Shown: positions 1-10,798 of the stretch, in pieces | How positions within the stretch are numbered: the first letter of the stretch is position 1 | How the letters are laid out: each line of letters starts with the position of its first letter | DNA from: Gordius sp. MW1 | Lineage: Eukaryota; Nematomorpha; Gordioida; Gordea; Gordiidae | Assembly (NCBI GenBank): GCA_964036665.1 | Contig: OZ038533.1 | Coordinates: 5,478,413 to 5,542,412 of the forward strand | DNA length: 64,000 bases | Reading direction: 5' to 3' | Position numbers and translations under genes: made by a program | The notes under the pieces: generated by a model | Seen by the model: the letters and a program-made list of their open reading frames with translations, nothing else | What the model was told of the DNA's origin: nothing | Database searches by the model: none

Positions 1-174
1 TTAGGAAATTTTTGCTCAGTAATTAAAGTTTTTCAAGATAAAATTAAAATTTAGGCTAGATTTGAACCAGCAATATCAATTCATAGATGTCAAAAATGTT
101 ACGCATGTGGTAATAAGGCAAGTTGTTTAGTCTTAAGTGTTCGACTAAGGAAAAGGACAGAATTTATTTTTGTC
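1..174. other. AT-rich flank, no gene seen
   Basis: No open frame, repeat end or RNA motif is visible in this short AT-rich flank. Confidence 0.5.
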
Positions 175-648
175 TGTTTTGGGGACAATTGTCATAATTG
201 TTTTTTCAGCGTTAAATAAACTCTTTAAGCGACAATTGGTGGGCTAGGGTGTCTCAAAGTTGTTACAAGTAGAAAATTTAAATTCAACGTCCTAACTTGG
301 TGATAATTGTCATAATTGTCGTTATAGAGCCAAATAAGTTATTTTAACAAAATTCGCTGGTTGAGGGTGTCGTAAAGTTGTTAAATATATTAAAGATAAA
401 CTAGTCAACCTATCTTGACAATTGTCATAACTTTCACTTATAGATAAATATATAAATTTATAAAATTTACTGTGTAAGGTGCAAAAAGGTATCATAATAA
501 TTTTTATTAGTCAAACCCACCTCAAAACATCTAAACCAAACCAAAGGTCGACTTATAAATTAGAATAATTTTTAGTATATTGTAATAATTGTGAAAGCCT
601 AAAAGTTGACTTAAAAGAAACCGACCTATGGGATGTTTAAATTTCGAA
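175..648. repeat. Direct repeat A, left copy
   Basis: This block is closely matched, in the same orientation, by 4798-5268. Inside it a motif around GACAATTGTCATAATTGT recurs three times about 125 bp apart, so it looks like a degenerate satellite-type repeat. It has no coding content. The two copies bracket the first gypsy element. Confidence 0.75.
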
Positions 649-743
649 TTACAAATAAAATAATCTAATATTTATAATTTCATATTTCGAAATCCAGTAT
701 AAACTTAACATTCCCGCGTAAGCTTATCCTTTACGTCGCCACT

Positions 744-937
744 ATTAAAGCTTGGGGATCTTTATTTACTACAGACAGGTTTCGGAGCGATACAATAATA
801 GAAAAGTGAGTAAAAACGTGCAAATCCAACGTATATAATACATTCCGCATAAAACCAATAAACGATAATTTGATTGACAACACATCGGTAAATAACATAT
901 CCCCTGAGGTACTTCGCACTCCAATTACATCTCTACA
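744..937 (-). repeat. 3' LTR of gypsy element 1
   Basis: This 194-bp repeat matches 4604-4797 and the solo copy at 44451-44641. It is flanked on the inner side by a polypurine tract. Confidence 0.85.
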
Positions 938-1238
938 GTTCCCCCCTTTTACAGACAAATTCCTAAAGGAATGCTGGCGGTTTCCGACTACGCTGCGGGT
1001 ATCTCGGTTTTCTCTAGGCGTTCCTAACTATTTTTTGTTCCCTTCTAGGTTCTTCTCTGGGCGTTCCTGACTGGTTTTGCATTTGTTCCCTTATAGCACT
1101 TGTTCCCGCTTCCCTTTCTATCCTTTGCGGCCACCCGTTCTCTTGTCCCAGTGTGGTGCAATTCAAGATTTTCCGTTTCATTACTTGATCCAAGTGTCGA
1201 TGGTGTTTTCTTCCCTGTGCCCATCATCGTAGGACCGA

Positions 1239-4082
1239 CTACCGTGCTTGGCTATCGTGCCTTCTACCCATTTGCTTGGTCCTAAAAACATACGTACCCA
1301 AACCAAGTCTTCTACGTTGAACATCCGCGGGTTCCCAGTCTCTACCCATTGTTGTGGTACGGTTTCCCTCTATACCTCCCAATCGGTTCGCATACGCCTT
1401 TTTAGCATCACCTCTGCTGGGCTTTATTGGTTGTGGGGTGTTTTGTAGAACGTTTTCTAAAAATCTACTTAGCCCTACTTCCGACTCGTTTCTAATAATG
1501 GCTTCTTTAATTAATCGTACATATCTTTCTGCCAGACCGTTAGACGCAGGATGGTAAGGAGCTGTCCATCGCTGATTAATCCCTCTCATCTTGCAAAAAT
1601 TCTGTAATTCCTGCCCTTTGAATTGCGGGCCGATATCTGATATTAACCATGGCGGATTTCCAAATCTAGCAAACGTTTCGGCAAGTTTTTTTATAATGGT
1701 GGTCGCTGTGGTGTCTTATTTAAACACTTCTACTCATTTTGAGCTATTGTTTACCATCACCAGGTATGACTTACCCTTGAGAGGACCCATGATATCGATA
1801 TGTACTTGAACCCACGGTTTATGGCTAGGTTGACACTCTATCAACGGTGCCTTCTTCGCCGCCGTTACAGTGTAATTGCAATTCCGGCACCCTTTCGCTA
1901 CGCTTAATAAGTCATCGTCGAGAGTAGGCCACCATATATACTGCCCCGCCACTTCTTGCATCCGCTTGATACCCACGTGGCCCCTATGTAATCTTTGGGG
2001 TACCGTTCCTCGTAACTTAAAAGGAATTAATATTCGTCGTCCTTTTTAAAATATTCTTTTGGCTTCGTGTCACTGGCAGGTGTTTTTCGTAGGAGCGTTT
2101 TAGCCCATACGCGACCATTGTGTTTTGTTTACCTCTAATCGACTCTTTAATTGTCGCAGCCCCGGGTCGTCCAAGTTGTGTTGTCTTACTACGTCCAATG
2201 ATATAAACGGATTCGTCGAGTCTTCTGGCATTTCCTCGCTAACAGGATACGCGTTTTCGTTCGGTTTTCTAGACAAGAAATGCCTCGTTTTCGGATCCCT
2301 TGTTGTACACAAACTTGGTCGTGTAGCCTGATACCATGAGCGCTCACCTAGTTAGACGTGATGACCATTGTTCCTTGCCCCTTTCGCTCTGATCGAATAT
2401 ATAACTAGGGGTCTATGATCCGTCATGATTGTAACGCTTCGTCCTTGATATATTCATTGAACTTTTTTAGTCCATAAACCACCGCAAGGGCCTCTCGTTC
2501 GATCGTCGAATACAGGCTTTCGCTATCGTTTAACGCTCTTGAAGCATAGGCCACCACTCTCCAATTCTCCCCTGGTGCTCGTTGCTGTAAGATGGCCCCT
2601 AACCCTGTACCAGAGGCGTCTACGACCAGGCCAGTCTCCCAATCTCCATTAAAGTATGCCACGGGGGCTTTAGTAAGCGCGGACTCGATGGCTTCGAATG
2701 CATCTTGTTGTTCTCCACCCCAGTGGTACAGCACGTTTTTTCATGAGTTTCTGAATCGGGTGCACGATTTTGGCGTAGTCCTTAATATACTTTGAAAAAT
2801 ATGCTGTTAACCCCAGGAACGATTTTATTTCATTATTGTTTGTTAAATTTTTCCACTGCTTGACCAGTTCGGCTTTATTGTCGTTGATTTGAATTCCCTT
2901 GTTACTTATTACATATCCCAAAAATGTTACTTCCTTCGCCCACAAGATGCTCTTGGAAATGTTTGGCACGAAAACCCATTTTTGTAACGTTTCTAATACT
3001 TTGAGTAACCGCTCGTTGTGGATTTCTTCCGTTTCCCCCGCGATTAGTATATTATCAATGTATACAGCTACCCCCTCCATGCCTCCTAATATCTGATCCA
3101 TTGTTTTTTGGAAAATCGCCGCGGCGCAATTTAAGCCAAAAGGCATTCGGTTAACTTTAAATAGGCCCTTGTGCGTGGAGATAGTCAATCGTTGGCTCGT
3201 TTCTGGACCTAATTCGAGTAGTAAGTACGCTTTCGTTAGGTCCAGCTTAGACAACACGCGTTATCGAGTTTATTTAACAAATCGTCGATTTTGGGTAAGG
3301 GGTACAACAATCCTTGAGCGTATTTGTTTATAGTAAACCGGTAATCAATACATAATCGAAAAGTCCCATCGCTTTTTTTCACGGGTACCACTGGACTGGC
3401 CCATCTTGAGAAATCGATCGGTTCTATCACCCCGTCTCTGACCCATTTGTCGAGCTCTTCTTCTACTTCTTTCTTCCACGCCATCGGCACCCTTCGTGCG
3501 GGGATAAATACGGGATCTATGCCCTCTTTTAAAGGTACTTCCACCGTTATTCCCTTGACTGCTTTTGAAAATTCGTTTAGCTGGCACTCCCATTGCTTGA
3601 TCACGTGCCGGATCGCGGACTTGGAATCCTTCGGTCTTTCTACGTAATTTACCGCGAACCGTTCCGCCGCAGCTCTGGAGTTCCAACGAATTCGTCGCCA
3701 AATTTCGGGCTCAAATTCTTGGATCCAATCGATCCCACACAATAGCGGCCCAGCTACGTCTGCTATCAATAACGACAGCTGTTTTCTCATGTCCCCCAAC
3801 ATCAGCTTGCACCTTGGCTACGATCTTTATTTCCTCCTGGCCCTACGCGTACACCGTCGGGACGGGCTCTTTGTTGCGTGAGATCTCCTTCGCCCATCTT
3901 CGTGCCGGTATTATCGATACCCTGGCGCGGGTATCTAAGATGCATTGGAATAATTCGTTATTAATATATATATCTACAGTTAACACATCTAAAGCATGTT
4001 TTAACCTGGGAATTCGGACCGGCCCAGGCCACGCGTCTCGTCCCGCCACTACGCTCCACGCCTCTTCGGACCCGTCTTGCAA
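1239..4082 (-). pseudogene. pol remnant (protease, RT, RNase H, integrase), gypsy element 1
   Basis: Reading on the minus strand, 4082-3843 is an aspartic-protease-like segment whose expected DTG is DTR. 3802-3236 and 3257-2670 form the reverse transcriptase in two frames. The fingers/palm block (SRWASPVVPVKKSDGTFRLC) is clear, but the catalytic YxDD is YIDN near 3055. 2734-2423 is RNase H with its first aspartate in VVDASGTGLGAIL. 1976-1734 carries the integrase zinc-binding and core start, and 1589-1239 holds the later core (PYHPASNGLAERYVRLIKE) before frame loss. Frameshifts separate the segments, so no intact polyprotein is encoded. Function is that of the Ty3/gypsy family; this copy is judged dead. 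Confidence 0.85.
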
Positions 4083-4568
4083 AGTGCCTAGCCCCCCGTG
4101 TATCGTCTCGGCCGTTAACGCCAGCTCGCGTAGGCGGTCCTATTTGATGTCATTTTCTGCCAACAGTCGCCTGTAAGCTTCTATCGCGTAATCCAATAAT
4201 GAATTGGTCGACTATTCTGTTCTGCAATTCTTCGTTTCCGAAGTTGCAGCTGTTAGCTCCGGCCTTGAGTCTATTAGCGTACGTGTCTATGAGTCTCTCC
4301 CTGGCCTTGTCAGACTTTTGAGATTTCATCCTCTTTGCCCGCGCGCATGAATTCCTTTAGAATAATTTTTTTAACCGATTTTTAGCTTCTTCATATGTAA
4401 TTCCTGTCAACTCTTGCGGTCTATAATCCTCTAGTATTAATTGGAATGCCTACCCATCAAGGCTGGTTAATAATAGAGCTGCTTTTTGCTCATCTGTCTA
4501 TTGCTCCTTAGGAATAGCTCAAATTGTGTTATAAAAGCGTCAATGTTAGCCGTTGTTTTATATTTCTG
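4083..4568 (-). pseudogene. gag remnant, gypsy element 1
   Basis: On the minus strand an ATG lies about 35 bp after the primer-binding site (complement of 4566-4568). The frame opens with ANIDAFITQFELFLRSN, a sequence style typical of gypsy gag N-termini, and then breaks at several stops. The later half is recognisable only in pieces. In an intact element Gag would form the particle shell. Confidence 0.6.
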
Positions 4569-4603
4569 CATTCCCGCGTAAGCTTATCCTTTAAGTGGCC
4601 ACT

Positions 4604-4797
4604 ATTAAAGGTTGGGGATCTTTTTTTACTACAAACAGGTTTCGGAGCGATACAATAATAGAAAAGTGAGTAAAAACGGGTATATCCAACGTATATAATA
4701 CATTCCGCATATAACCAATTAACGATAATTTGATTGACAACACATCGGTAAATAACATATCCCCTGAGGCACTTCGCACTCCAATTACCTCTCTACA
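4604..4797 (-). repeat. 5' LTR of gypsy element 1
   Basis: This 194-bp repeat is nearly identical to 744-937. It is followed on the minus strand by the probable primer-binding site and, about 35 bp on, by the gag start. Confidence 0.85.
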
Positions 4798-5268
4798 GTT
4801 TTGGTGACAGTTGTCATAATTGTTGTTTTTAGCGTTAAATAAACTCTTTAAGCGACAATTGGTCGGCTAGGGTGTCTCAAAGTTGTTACAAGTAATTTAA
4901 ATTCAACGTCCTAACTTGGTGATAATTGTCATAATTGTCGTTATAGAGCCAAATAAGTTATTTTAACAAAATTCGCTGGTTAAGGGTGTCGTAAAGTTGT
5001 TAAATATATTAAAGATAAACTAGTCAACCTATCTTGACAATTGTCATAACTTTCACTTATAGATAAATATATATATTTGTAAAATTTACTGTGTAAGGTG
5101 CATAAAGGTATCATAAAAATTTTTATTAGTCAAAGCCACCTCAAAACATCTAAACCAAACCAAAGGTCGACTTATAAATCAGAATAATTTTTAGTTTATT
5201 GTAATAATTGTGAAAGCCTAAAAGTTGACTTTAAAAGAAACCGACCTATGGGATGTTTTTTAAATTTC
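4798..5268. repeat. Direct repeat A, right copy
   Basis: This repeats 175-648 in the same orientation and starts immediately after the outer end of the 5' LTR of gypsy element 1. It differs from the left copy by scattered substitutions and small indels. Confidence 0.75.
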
Positions 5269-5746
5269 GAATAAGCCGAAACGTCGACTATAAAAAACAT
5301 TCGTCTTTTTTATAACACTAATAACCATACACTCATAGTATTGTTTGGAATAAACTTTTTTTGTTAATATATAAGAAAATAAAATACTGTATTCCAAGCG
5401 CAAAATAAACTAATATTGAAAATTATGAATGTTCATTTTAGAAAAAACTGAGCATCATTAGTTTAAAGCTAAACATATTAAAATTAATATAATGCAATTT
5501 TGAATATTTAATTGGGCACTTAATAAAATAATGAGCAACTGAGCATTTCTTAGTTTTTTTGAGCATTTAAATAACATCCTTTTTTGATAATTTTTTTATG
5601 AAGACAATATTGCAATATATAAATAAAATCGAATTTAAAAAATATTCAAATTTATTTAAAATAAATACTCAAGATACGCGGGAAAGTGAAGGAATGTGTT
5701 ATAAAAATATAACACAATGTAGATGGCAGCATATTTTTATCTACTA
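5269..5746. other. AT-rich spacer, nothing recognised
   Basis: The stretch is AT-rich with several GAGCATTT-like words and no open frame or terminal repeat that I can support. Confidence 0.45.
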
Positions 5747-7124
5747 CTAGCTGACCCGGCAAACGTTGTTTTACTATATGTACATTCGTTAGTTATGTAT
5801 TTTATAACATCTTCTAATTTCGAGTCAGGATCTTATAATTTTAAATAAAAAATGGAATGCTGGCCAGCAATTTCCAAAATATAAATTTAAAATTATTATA
5901 TTGATAACAACATAATTAAACATAATTAAATAATGTGTTAATATACTTAACTAACAAATACCTGATCACCCTAATATTACGAATTCATCGTTGAAACTAC
6001 AAAATATATTAGAAATCTATTAATTGCTCTGTTATCAGGATTTAAAAAAATTTACCTTGATTAAAGGCCTTTATACGTTATTTTCATATTTAATAATTAG
6101 AAGTAAAATATATTAGAAATCTATTAATTGCTCTGTTATCGGGATTTAAAAAAATTTATTTTTCGCTTTGGCATTTGTATATTAACCTTAAAAATTCTTT
6201 AAACAAAAAAATAAACAAATAAACATGCAATAATATTAAGACTTCATCTTTAGAACTACAAAATACATTAAAAATATTTTGACCATTATGCAAGGTGACA
6301 TGTAGAAACAATTAAACATGTAATAATATTAAGAATTCATCGTTGAAACTACAAAATATATTAGAAATCTATTAATTGCTCTGCTATCGGGATTTAAAAA
6401 AATTTACCTTGATTAAAGGCCTTTATAAGTTATTTTCATATTTCATATATTTTCAATTATATTAATTGGGTATTGTAAAACTTATTAATTTTAACGCTAA
6501 TCAAATAAGTGTGAATATATTTATTCTAGAAACTTTAAAACTTGTAGCTTTTACATTCTCGAAGCCCCTTGTTAGGTTTAGACACGATAGTGTACCAGGG
6601 AAAGCTAAGATCGATGTATCATAGTATGTAACTTTAACTGAAAATTGAAAATGAAGTTTGAACATATAAAAAACTGACGTTAGAAATCTTTTTAAAAAAT
6701 ATATATATAATCTCATAATTATCTTTTAAGCCATGGAAAAAAGAATTAAAATTATCCAAGAATGAAAGAAATTTTATTTATTTCAGGTTTAATTGATAAA
6801 TTTTATGTTGTCACCGTTAACCGTTCTCGAAAACTAATGGACCGATTTGGCTCGAACAAATCTTAAAACATGCTCCGGAGTGTCAGGAATAAACTGTGAA
6901 ATTTTGAGCCAAATCGATTTGGTAGTTTTTACAAAAGTTGAGAATCAGGCACTAAACCGTTCTCAAAAACTACTAGACCAATTTGGCTCGAACAAATCTT
7001 AAAACATTCTCCGGAGTTTGGGGAATAGTGAAATTTTGAGCCAAATCGGTCCGGTAGTTCTCCAAAATTGGTGGCGGTATATATATATATACATACATAC
7101 ATAGTTTCATTTTTATATATAAGA
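5747..7124 (-). mobile_element. Non-autonomous Helitron (minus strand)
   Basis: On the minus strand the element starts TCTTATATATAAAAATG after an A and ends CTAG before a T, the Helitron A|T insertion rule. A short hairpin followed by GGGTCAGCTAG forms the 3' terminus. The same two ends occur at 9299/9804 and 10798. There is no Rep or helicase coding. Near the 5' end, 6821-6930 and 6957-7061 are tandem copies of a segment whose own ends are inverted (CCGATTTGGCTC and GAGCCAAATCGG). Confidence 0.8.
5981..6445. repeat. Three partial direct repeats inside the minus-strand Helitron
   Basis: A segment containing AATATATTAGAAATCTATTA recurs at 5981-6091, 6101-6165 (partial) and 6330-6445. It explains most of the internal sequence of this 1.4-kb Helitron. 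Confidence 0.75.
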
Positions 7125-7306
7125 TATATGCATTAATTCTATTAAATAAAATAATGAATTATTATAAAGTAAAAATTTATAGATTATATACATAATTTGC
7201 TATTAAAATAAATGTATTTAAACTATTTTTAATATGTATATATATACTTAATAAATTTTTTTATAAGCGACTATAATTTAGTCGTAAATTTAGATATAAT
7301 AAATGA

Positions 7307-7505
7307 ACCATACATGTTGAACTTGAGGTGACCTAAGCTCGGACCGTAGGTTTTAAGGTTAGTTAAAAAAACTGGAGGTCGTTTTAAACCTCAAACCTAA
7401 CCTCAAGGTTAGGTTTAAATTGTTTAATAACCTCGAGGTTTTTCAAAAAACCTAACCCAAACCTGACCTCAGGTTGACCTGGTTCACCTAACCTAAGGTT
7501 TTCCC
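7307..7505. repeat. Degenerate CCTAA/TTAGG-rich palindromic tract
   Basis: The words AACCT, CCTAACC and GGTTAGG recur irregularly on both strands. Around 7400 there is a perfect inverted repeat, AAACCTAACC / GGTTAGGTTT, with a 4-base loop. It resembles decayed (TTAGG)n-type sequence, but there is no regular array. Confidence 0.5.
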
Positions 7506-7554
7506 CACCATTACTCACTATGTATTTTGCGAGTACGCACATTGAGTTGCACGA

Positions 7555-8097
7555 TGAGCGCCTAGCACATTTTGTGCTTGCTACTCGGTGCACAGACAGA
7601 ACAGTATCATATAAAAATGCTCGAGAGGCGGAGTCGAAGCAGCAAAGTCTGTTTAAGCAATGAGCAGATTGCCCGAGCAGTAACTCAAGCAGAGCAATTG
7701 CTAAGAGTTAGCAACTTTAAAGATCTGCTCATATTATATATAAATAAATTAAGAATTTGCCCCCTCCCTCCATCCTCTCTCTTCTAGAGGGGGCGGTGAT
7801 TGCCCCCCCCCCCTTTTTACCCCCTTTTTTAGCCTCTCCCTTACCAAAACCCTGGGCAATGCCTCCCCCTTTGCTTCCTCCCTTGCAAAAAAATATGAGC
7901 AGATATTTAAAGTTCTAACTCGTAGCAATTGCTTTTAATAAATCTGCTATCTGCTCGAGTTTCTACTGGAGCAATCTGGTACTTGCTCAAACAGATTTTG
8001 CTGCTTCGACTCCACCTCTAGAGCATTTTTATAATGCTACTATTCTGTCTAATGCCGAGTAGGAGTGAGAAGCACAGATTATGCTTTACGCGCTTAT
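7555..8097. mobile_element. Fold-back (long inverted repeat) element
   Basis: 7555-7735 and 7895-8097 are imperfect inverted copies of each other; GTCGAAGCAGCAAA on the left pairs with TTTGCTGCTTCGAC on the right. The centre holds pyrimidine runs, including a C-run near 7804. There is no coding capacity. Exact outer ends and a target duplication are not clear. Confidence 0.65.
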
Positions 8098-9298
8098 TAA
8101 ATAACTCCGTGTGCATGCTCACGTCTGGAGTTGAACGTAATTTAAATCATTAGGTGTAAATTTCGAATCGAATATTTACTTTCCGAAATTCGAAAATCAT
8201 ATTCGAAAATTCAATTATTTTAAATTTTATAGACGAGACGAATATGATTAAGCTATTTTCCTTAAATTGATTATTTTCTCATCTCATTAATTTTAATCTT
8301 ATAAACATACACAATATATTAAAAAAATTTCATATTATAAGCATCCACGTCCATAAATTTTTAATATATTTGCCAACATTTTGGATTAATCGTTATTTGT
8401 TGTTTTATATTATTTTTTTACTTATCCATTATACTTTAACATACATTATTAAACTATAATTGATATATTTTGATATATATTAGCCTTATATGCCGAGATC
8501 TCATTTATATACATTACTATAGATTTCTAATTAAACAAGATAATAACTCGTTGTACGAGTATGGTAAATAATAAGTAATCTCTAAAAAAAGGGGAAATTT
8601 TTAAATAGAGTCTATGTTAAATTAGATCATTTTGATATTGAAGAATAAAAAAGTTAATGGTTTGGGACCATTTCACATCTAACAAATTATAGAATAATGA
8701 TACCTGGTAACATTGTGAAAGCTTATTATATATAACAAACAAACTAAGATACAATTCTTAATTGCTTTAGAAATATGAATATTTTATCCTTTTGTTCCCC
8801 TTTAGTATTTTTATATTCGATCTTTGTATTTATATGATTAAGTTATTTAAATAAATTGATGCTATATCTAGTAATTAAAAAAACTTGAAAAATATTCAAA
8901 TCTATTTTCAATCGAATTAGAATTATTATTTTATTATTCGACGAATCTCAAAGCGATTTTTTTTTAAATTCTAATTTGAATCGTCGGCCAAATATTTTAA
9001 GTTCGAAATCCAGAGGCCTAGTCCTTATATAACATATTATATACGAAATACAAAAGCAGAGAGGCTTTGTCCCACATTAAATCAAATATTGCAAGATCAA
9101 ATGTATTTTATTCATTTATTAATACTACTTGAATCTAAAAATATTGCTCTGAATTAAAGAAAATAGCTTGATATATATATTCGTTGCTTGAATTTGTCAC
9201 AAGTCTAAAATCCGGGATTTTGTATCTCAAATTTTTTTGTCTTGAAAACATGTGCATGTATATGAGACAACAATGCATATTGATTCGTTTATAATTAA
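8098..9298. other. AT-rich stretch with TTCGAA-rich patches, no gene
   Basis: Patches near 8165-8215 and 8880-9010 are rich in ATTCGAA and AATCGAA words on both strands and may be ends of an old inverted-repeat element. Between them I see only AT-rich sequence. Confidence 0.4.
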
Positions 9299-10798
9299 TC
9301 TTATATATAAAAATGAAACTATGTGTGTTTGTTTGTATGTTTGTGTGAATGCCACCACCAAATTTGGAAAACTACCAGACCGATTTGGCTCAAAATTTCA
9401 CAGTTTATTCGCCATACTCCGGAGCATGTCTTAAAATTTGTTCGAGCCAAATCGGTCCAGTAGTTTTCGAGGGGTCACGTTTTTTTGTTTTATACGTTGT
9501 TTTATACGTTTTAGCACTTAATAATGACGTCATATGACGTATAGTATATGAAGCTTAAATGTTTTATTGCTGCATAAAAATTTTCTTTCATATTAAATCA
9601 GGTCAGACCCGTTACTATATGAATAAACCAGAGGAATATAAACATTAGATTCTACAAAGTATTTTAGGTCATGGTTATGCGTTTATTTTGTAGAAGAAAC
9701 TTAAATTACATTTAAAACTCAGTGACATTTCTTTAAGGCTTATGCTAAACTTTACCATAAATAAATTGCTTAGCAAATAATATTAATATGCTCTTCCCCA
9801 ATATCTTATATATAAAAATGAAACTATGTATGTTTGTGTGTATGCCGCCACCAATTTTGGAATCAGACCGATTTGGCTCAAAATTTCACACTTTATTCCT
9901 GACACTCCGGAGCATGTTTTAAGATTTGATCGAGACAATTGCTCCAGTAGTTTTAGAGATATTTTGTTTTATACGTTTATTAAATCGTCAATTAAACGCA
10001 ACCTAATGACGTACTGAGTATCTAAATGAAACTATGTGTGTGCATGTGCAGCATGCGTGTAGGTAGTGTTGTGATAAATGTAGTCATATGCTGTGGAAAA
10101 TGGAAACTTTTTACGATTTAAAACATTAAATTACATGGGCGTACGCAGAGGGGGCGGGCTGCCCCCCCCTAATTTAAAATAAAAAAAAAATTTCAATACA
10201 AAAAACCTTAAAAATTAAAAAAAATTATGTTTTGCCCCCCCCCCCCAATTAGTCACTGCCCTTTCTTAATTAGCCACTGCCCCTCCCAGCCACTGCCAAA
10301 ATTTTGGATAGTCGATTACCTTTTTTTGCCCTCAGGTAAATTATTGGTAAGGACAATTTTTGGATGTCGGGACCTTTTTTTTGCTCGCTAAAAAATTTTT
10401 AAATTATTTTTTTTTGGTGTCAGGAAAATTTTTTTTTAATTCTGCCTCACCCTAATTCAAAACCCGCGTACGCCCATGTTAAATCAAAGTCATTTTTTTG
10501 CTTATTTTTTACGTCAATTATTATTATTATAGGACGGTCGTGTCCCCTCCTGCGTGATTATAAAAATACATATTTTATGAAGATGAAAGAAAGAAATCCC
10601 TCCTGCGTGGCTAAATAAATTAAAGTGGGCCTGGGCCTTGGACCCTTTTTAACTATCTGTCTAAAAAATTTTGCATACTAAACACTTACCAATTATATTT
10701 GATATATTCTTAATCTATTGAAATTTATCTATAAGATGATATATATTCTGCTAATACACCGGGTAAATGGCAAAACAACGTTTGCCGGGTTCATCTAG
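9299..10798 (+). mobile_element. Non-autonomous Helitron with two 5' ends
   Basis: The 3' end is clear: a hairpin (GGCAAA...TTTGCC), then GGGTTCATCTAG ending at 10798 before a T. Two 5' termini with the same start (TCTTATATATAAAAATG after an A) occur at 9299 and 9804, both followed by the CCGATTTGGCTC / GAGCCAAATCGG inverted segment. The minimal element is 9804-10798 (995 bp). 9299-9803 is either a second 5' end acquired by the same element or a remnant of another copy. It carries a nested miniature element at 10134-10478 and no coding. Confidence 0.75.
10134..10478. mobile_element. hAT-like MITE, GCGTACGCCCATG terminal repeats
   Basis: The termini are inverted (CATGGGCGTACGC and GCGTACGCCCATG) and are flanked by TTAAATTA and TTAAATCA, an 8-bp target duplication with one mismatch. 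C-runs and T-runs fill the inside. It lies within the plus-strand Helitron and so was inserted after it. Confidence 0.75.

Larger units (their letters stand above)
744..4797 (-). mobile_element. Ty3/gypsy-type LTR retrotransposon, degenerate (element 1)
   Basis: The element runs from the 5' LTR at 4604-4797 to the 3' LTR at 744-937. On the minus strand the LTRs begin TGTAGAG and end TTTAAT. A purine tract (complement of 941-950) precedes the 3' LTR, and TGGCCACTTAAAGG directly after the 5' LTR is a plausible primer-binding site. The order gag, protease, RT, RNase H, integrase (minus strand) is that of Ty3/gypsy elements. There is no target duplication. Instead a second copy of the primer-site leader lies outside the 3' LTR (about 711-743), which suggests a tandem or recombined origin. 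Multiple frameshifts make it inactive. Confidence 0.85.

Noticed and set aside
7307-7505. True telomeric array
   Set aside because: Words are irregular and on both strands; no run of perfect repeats.
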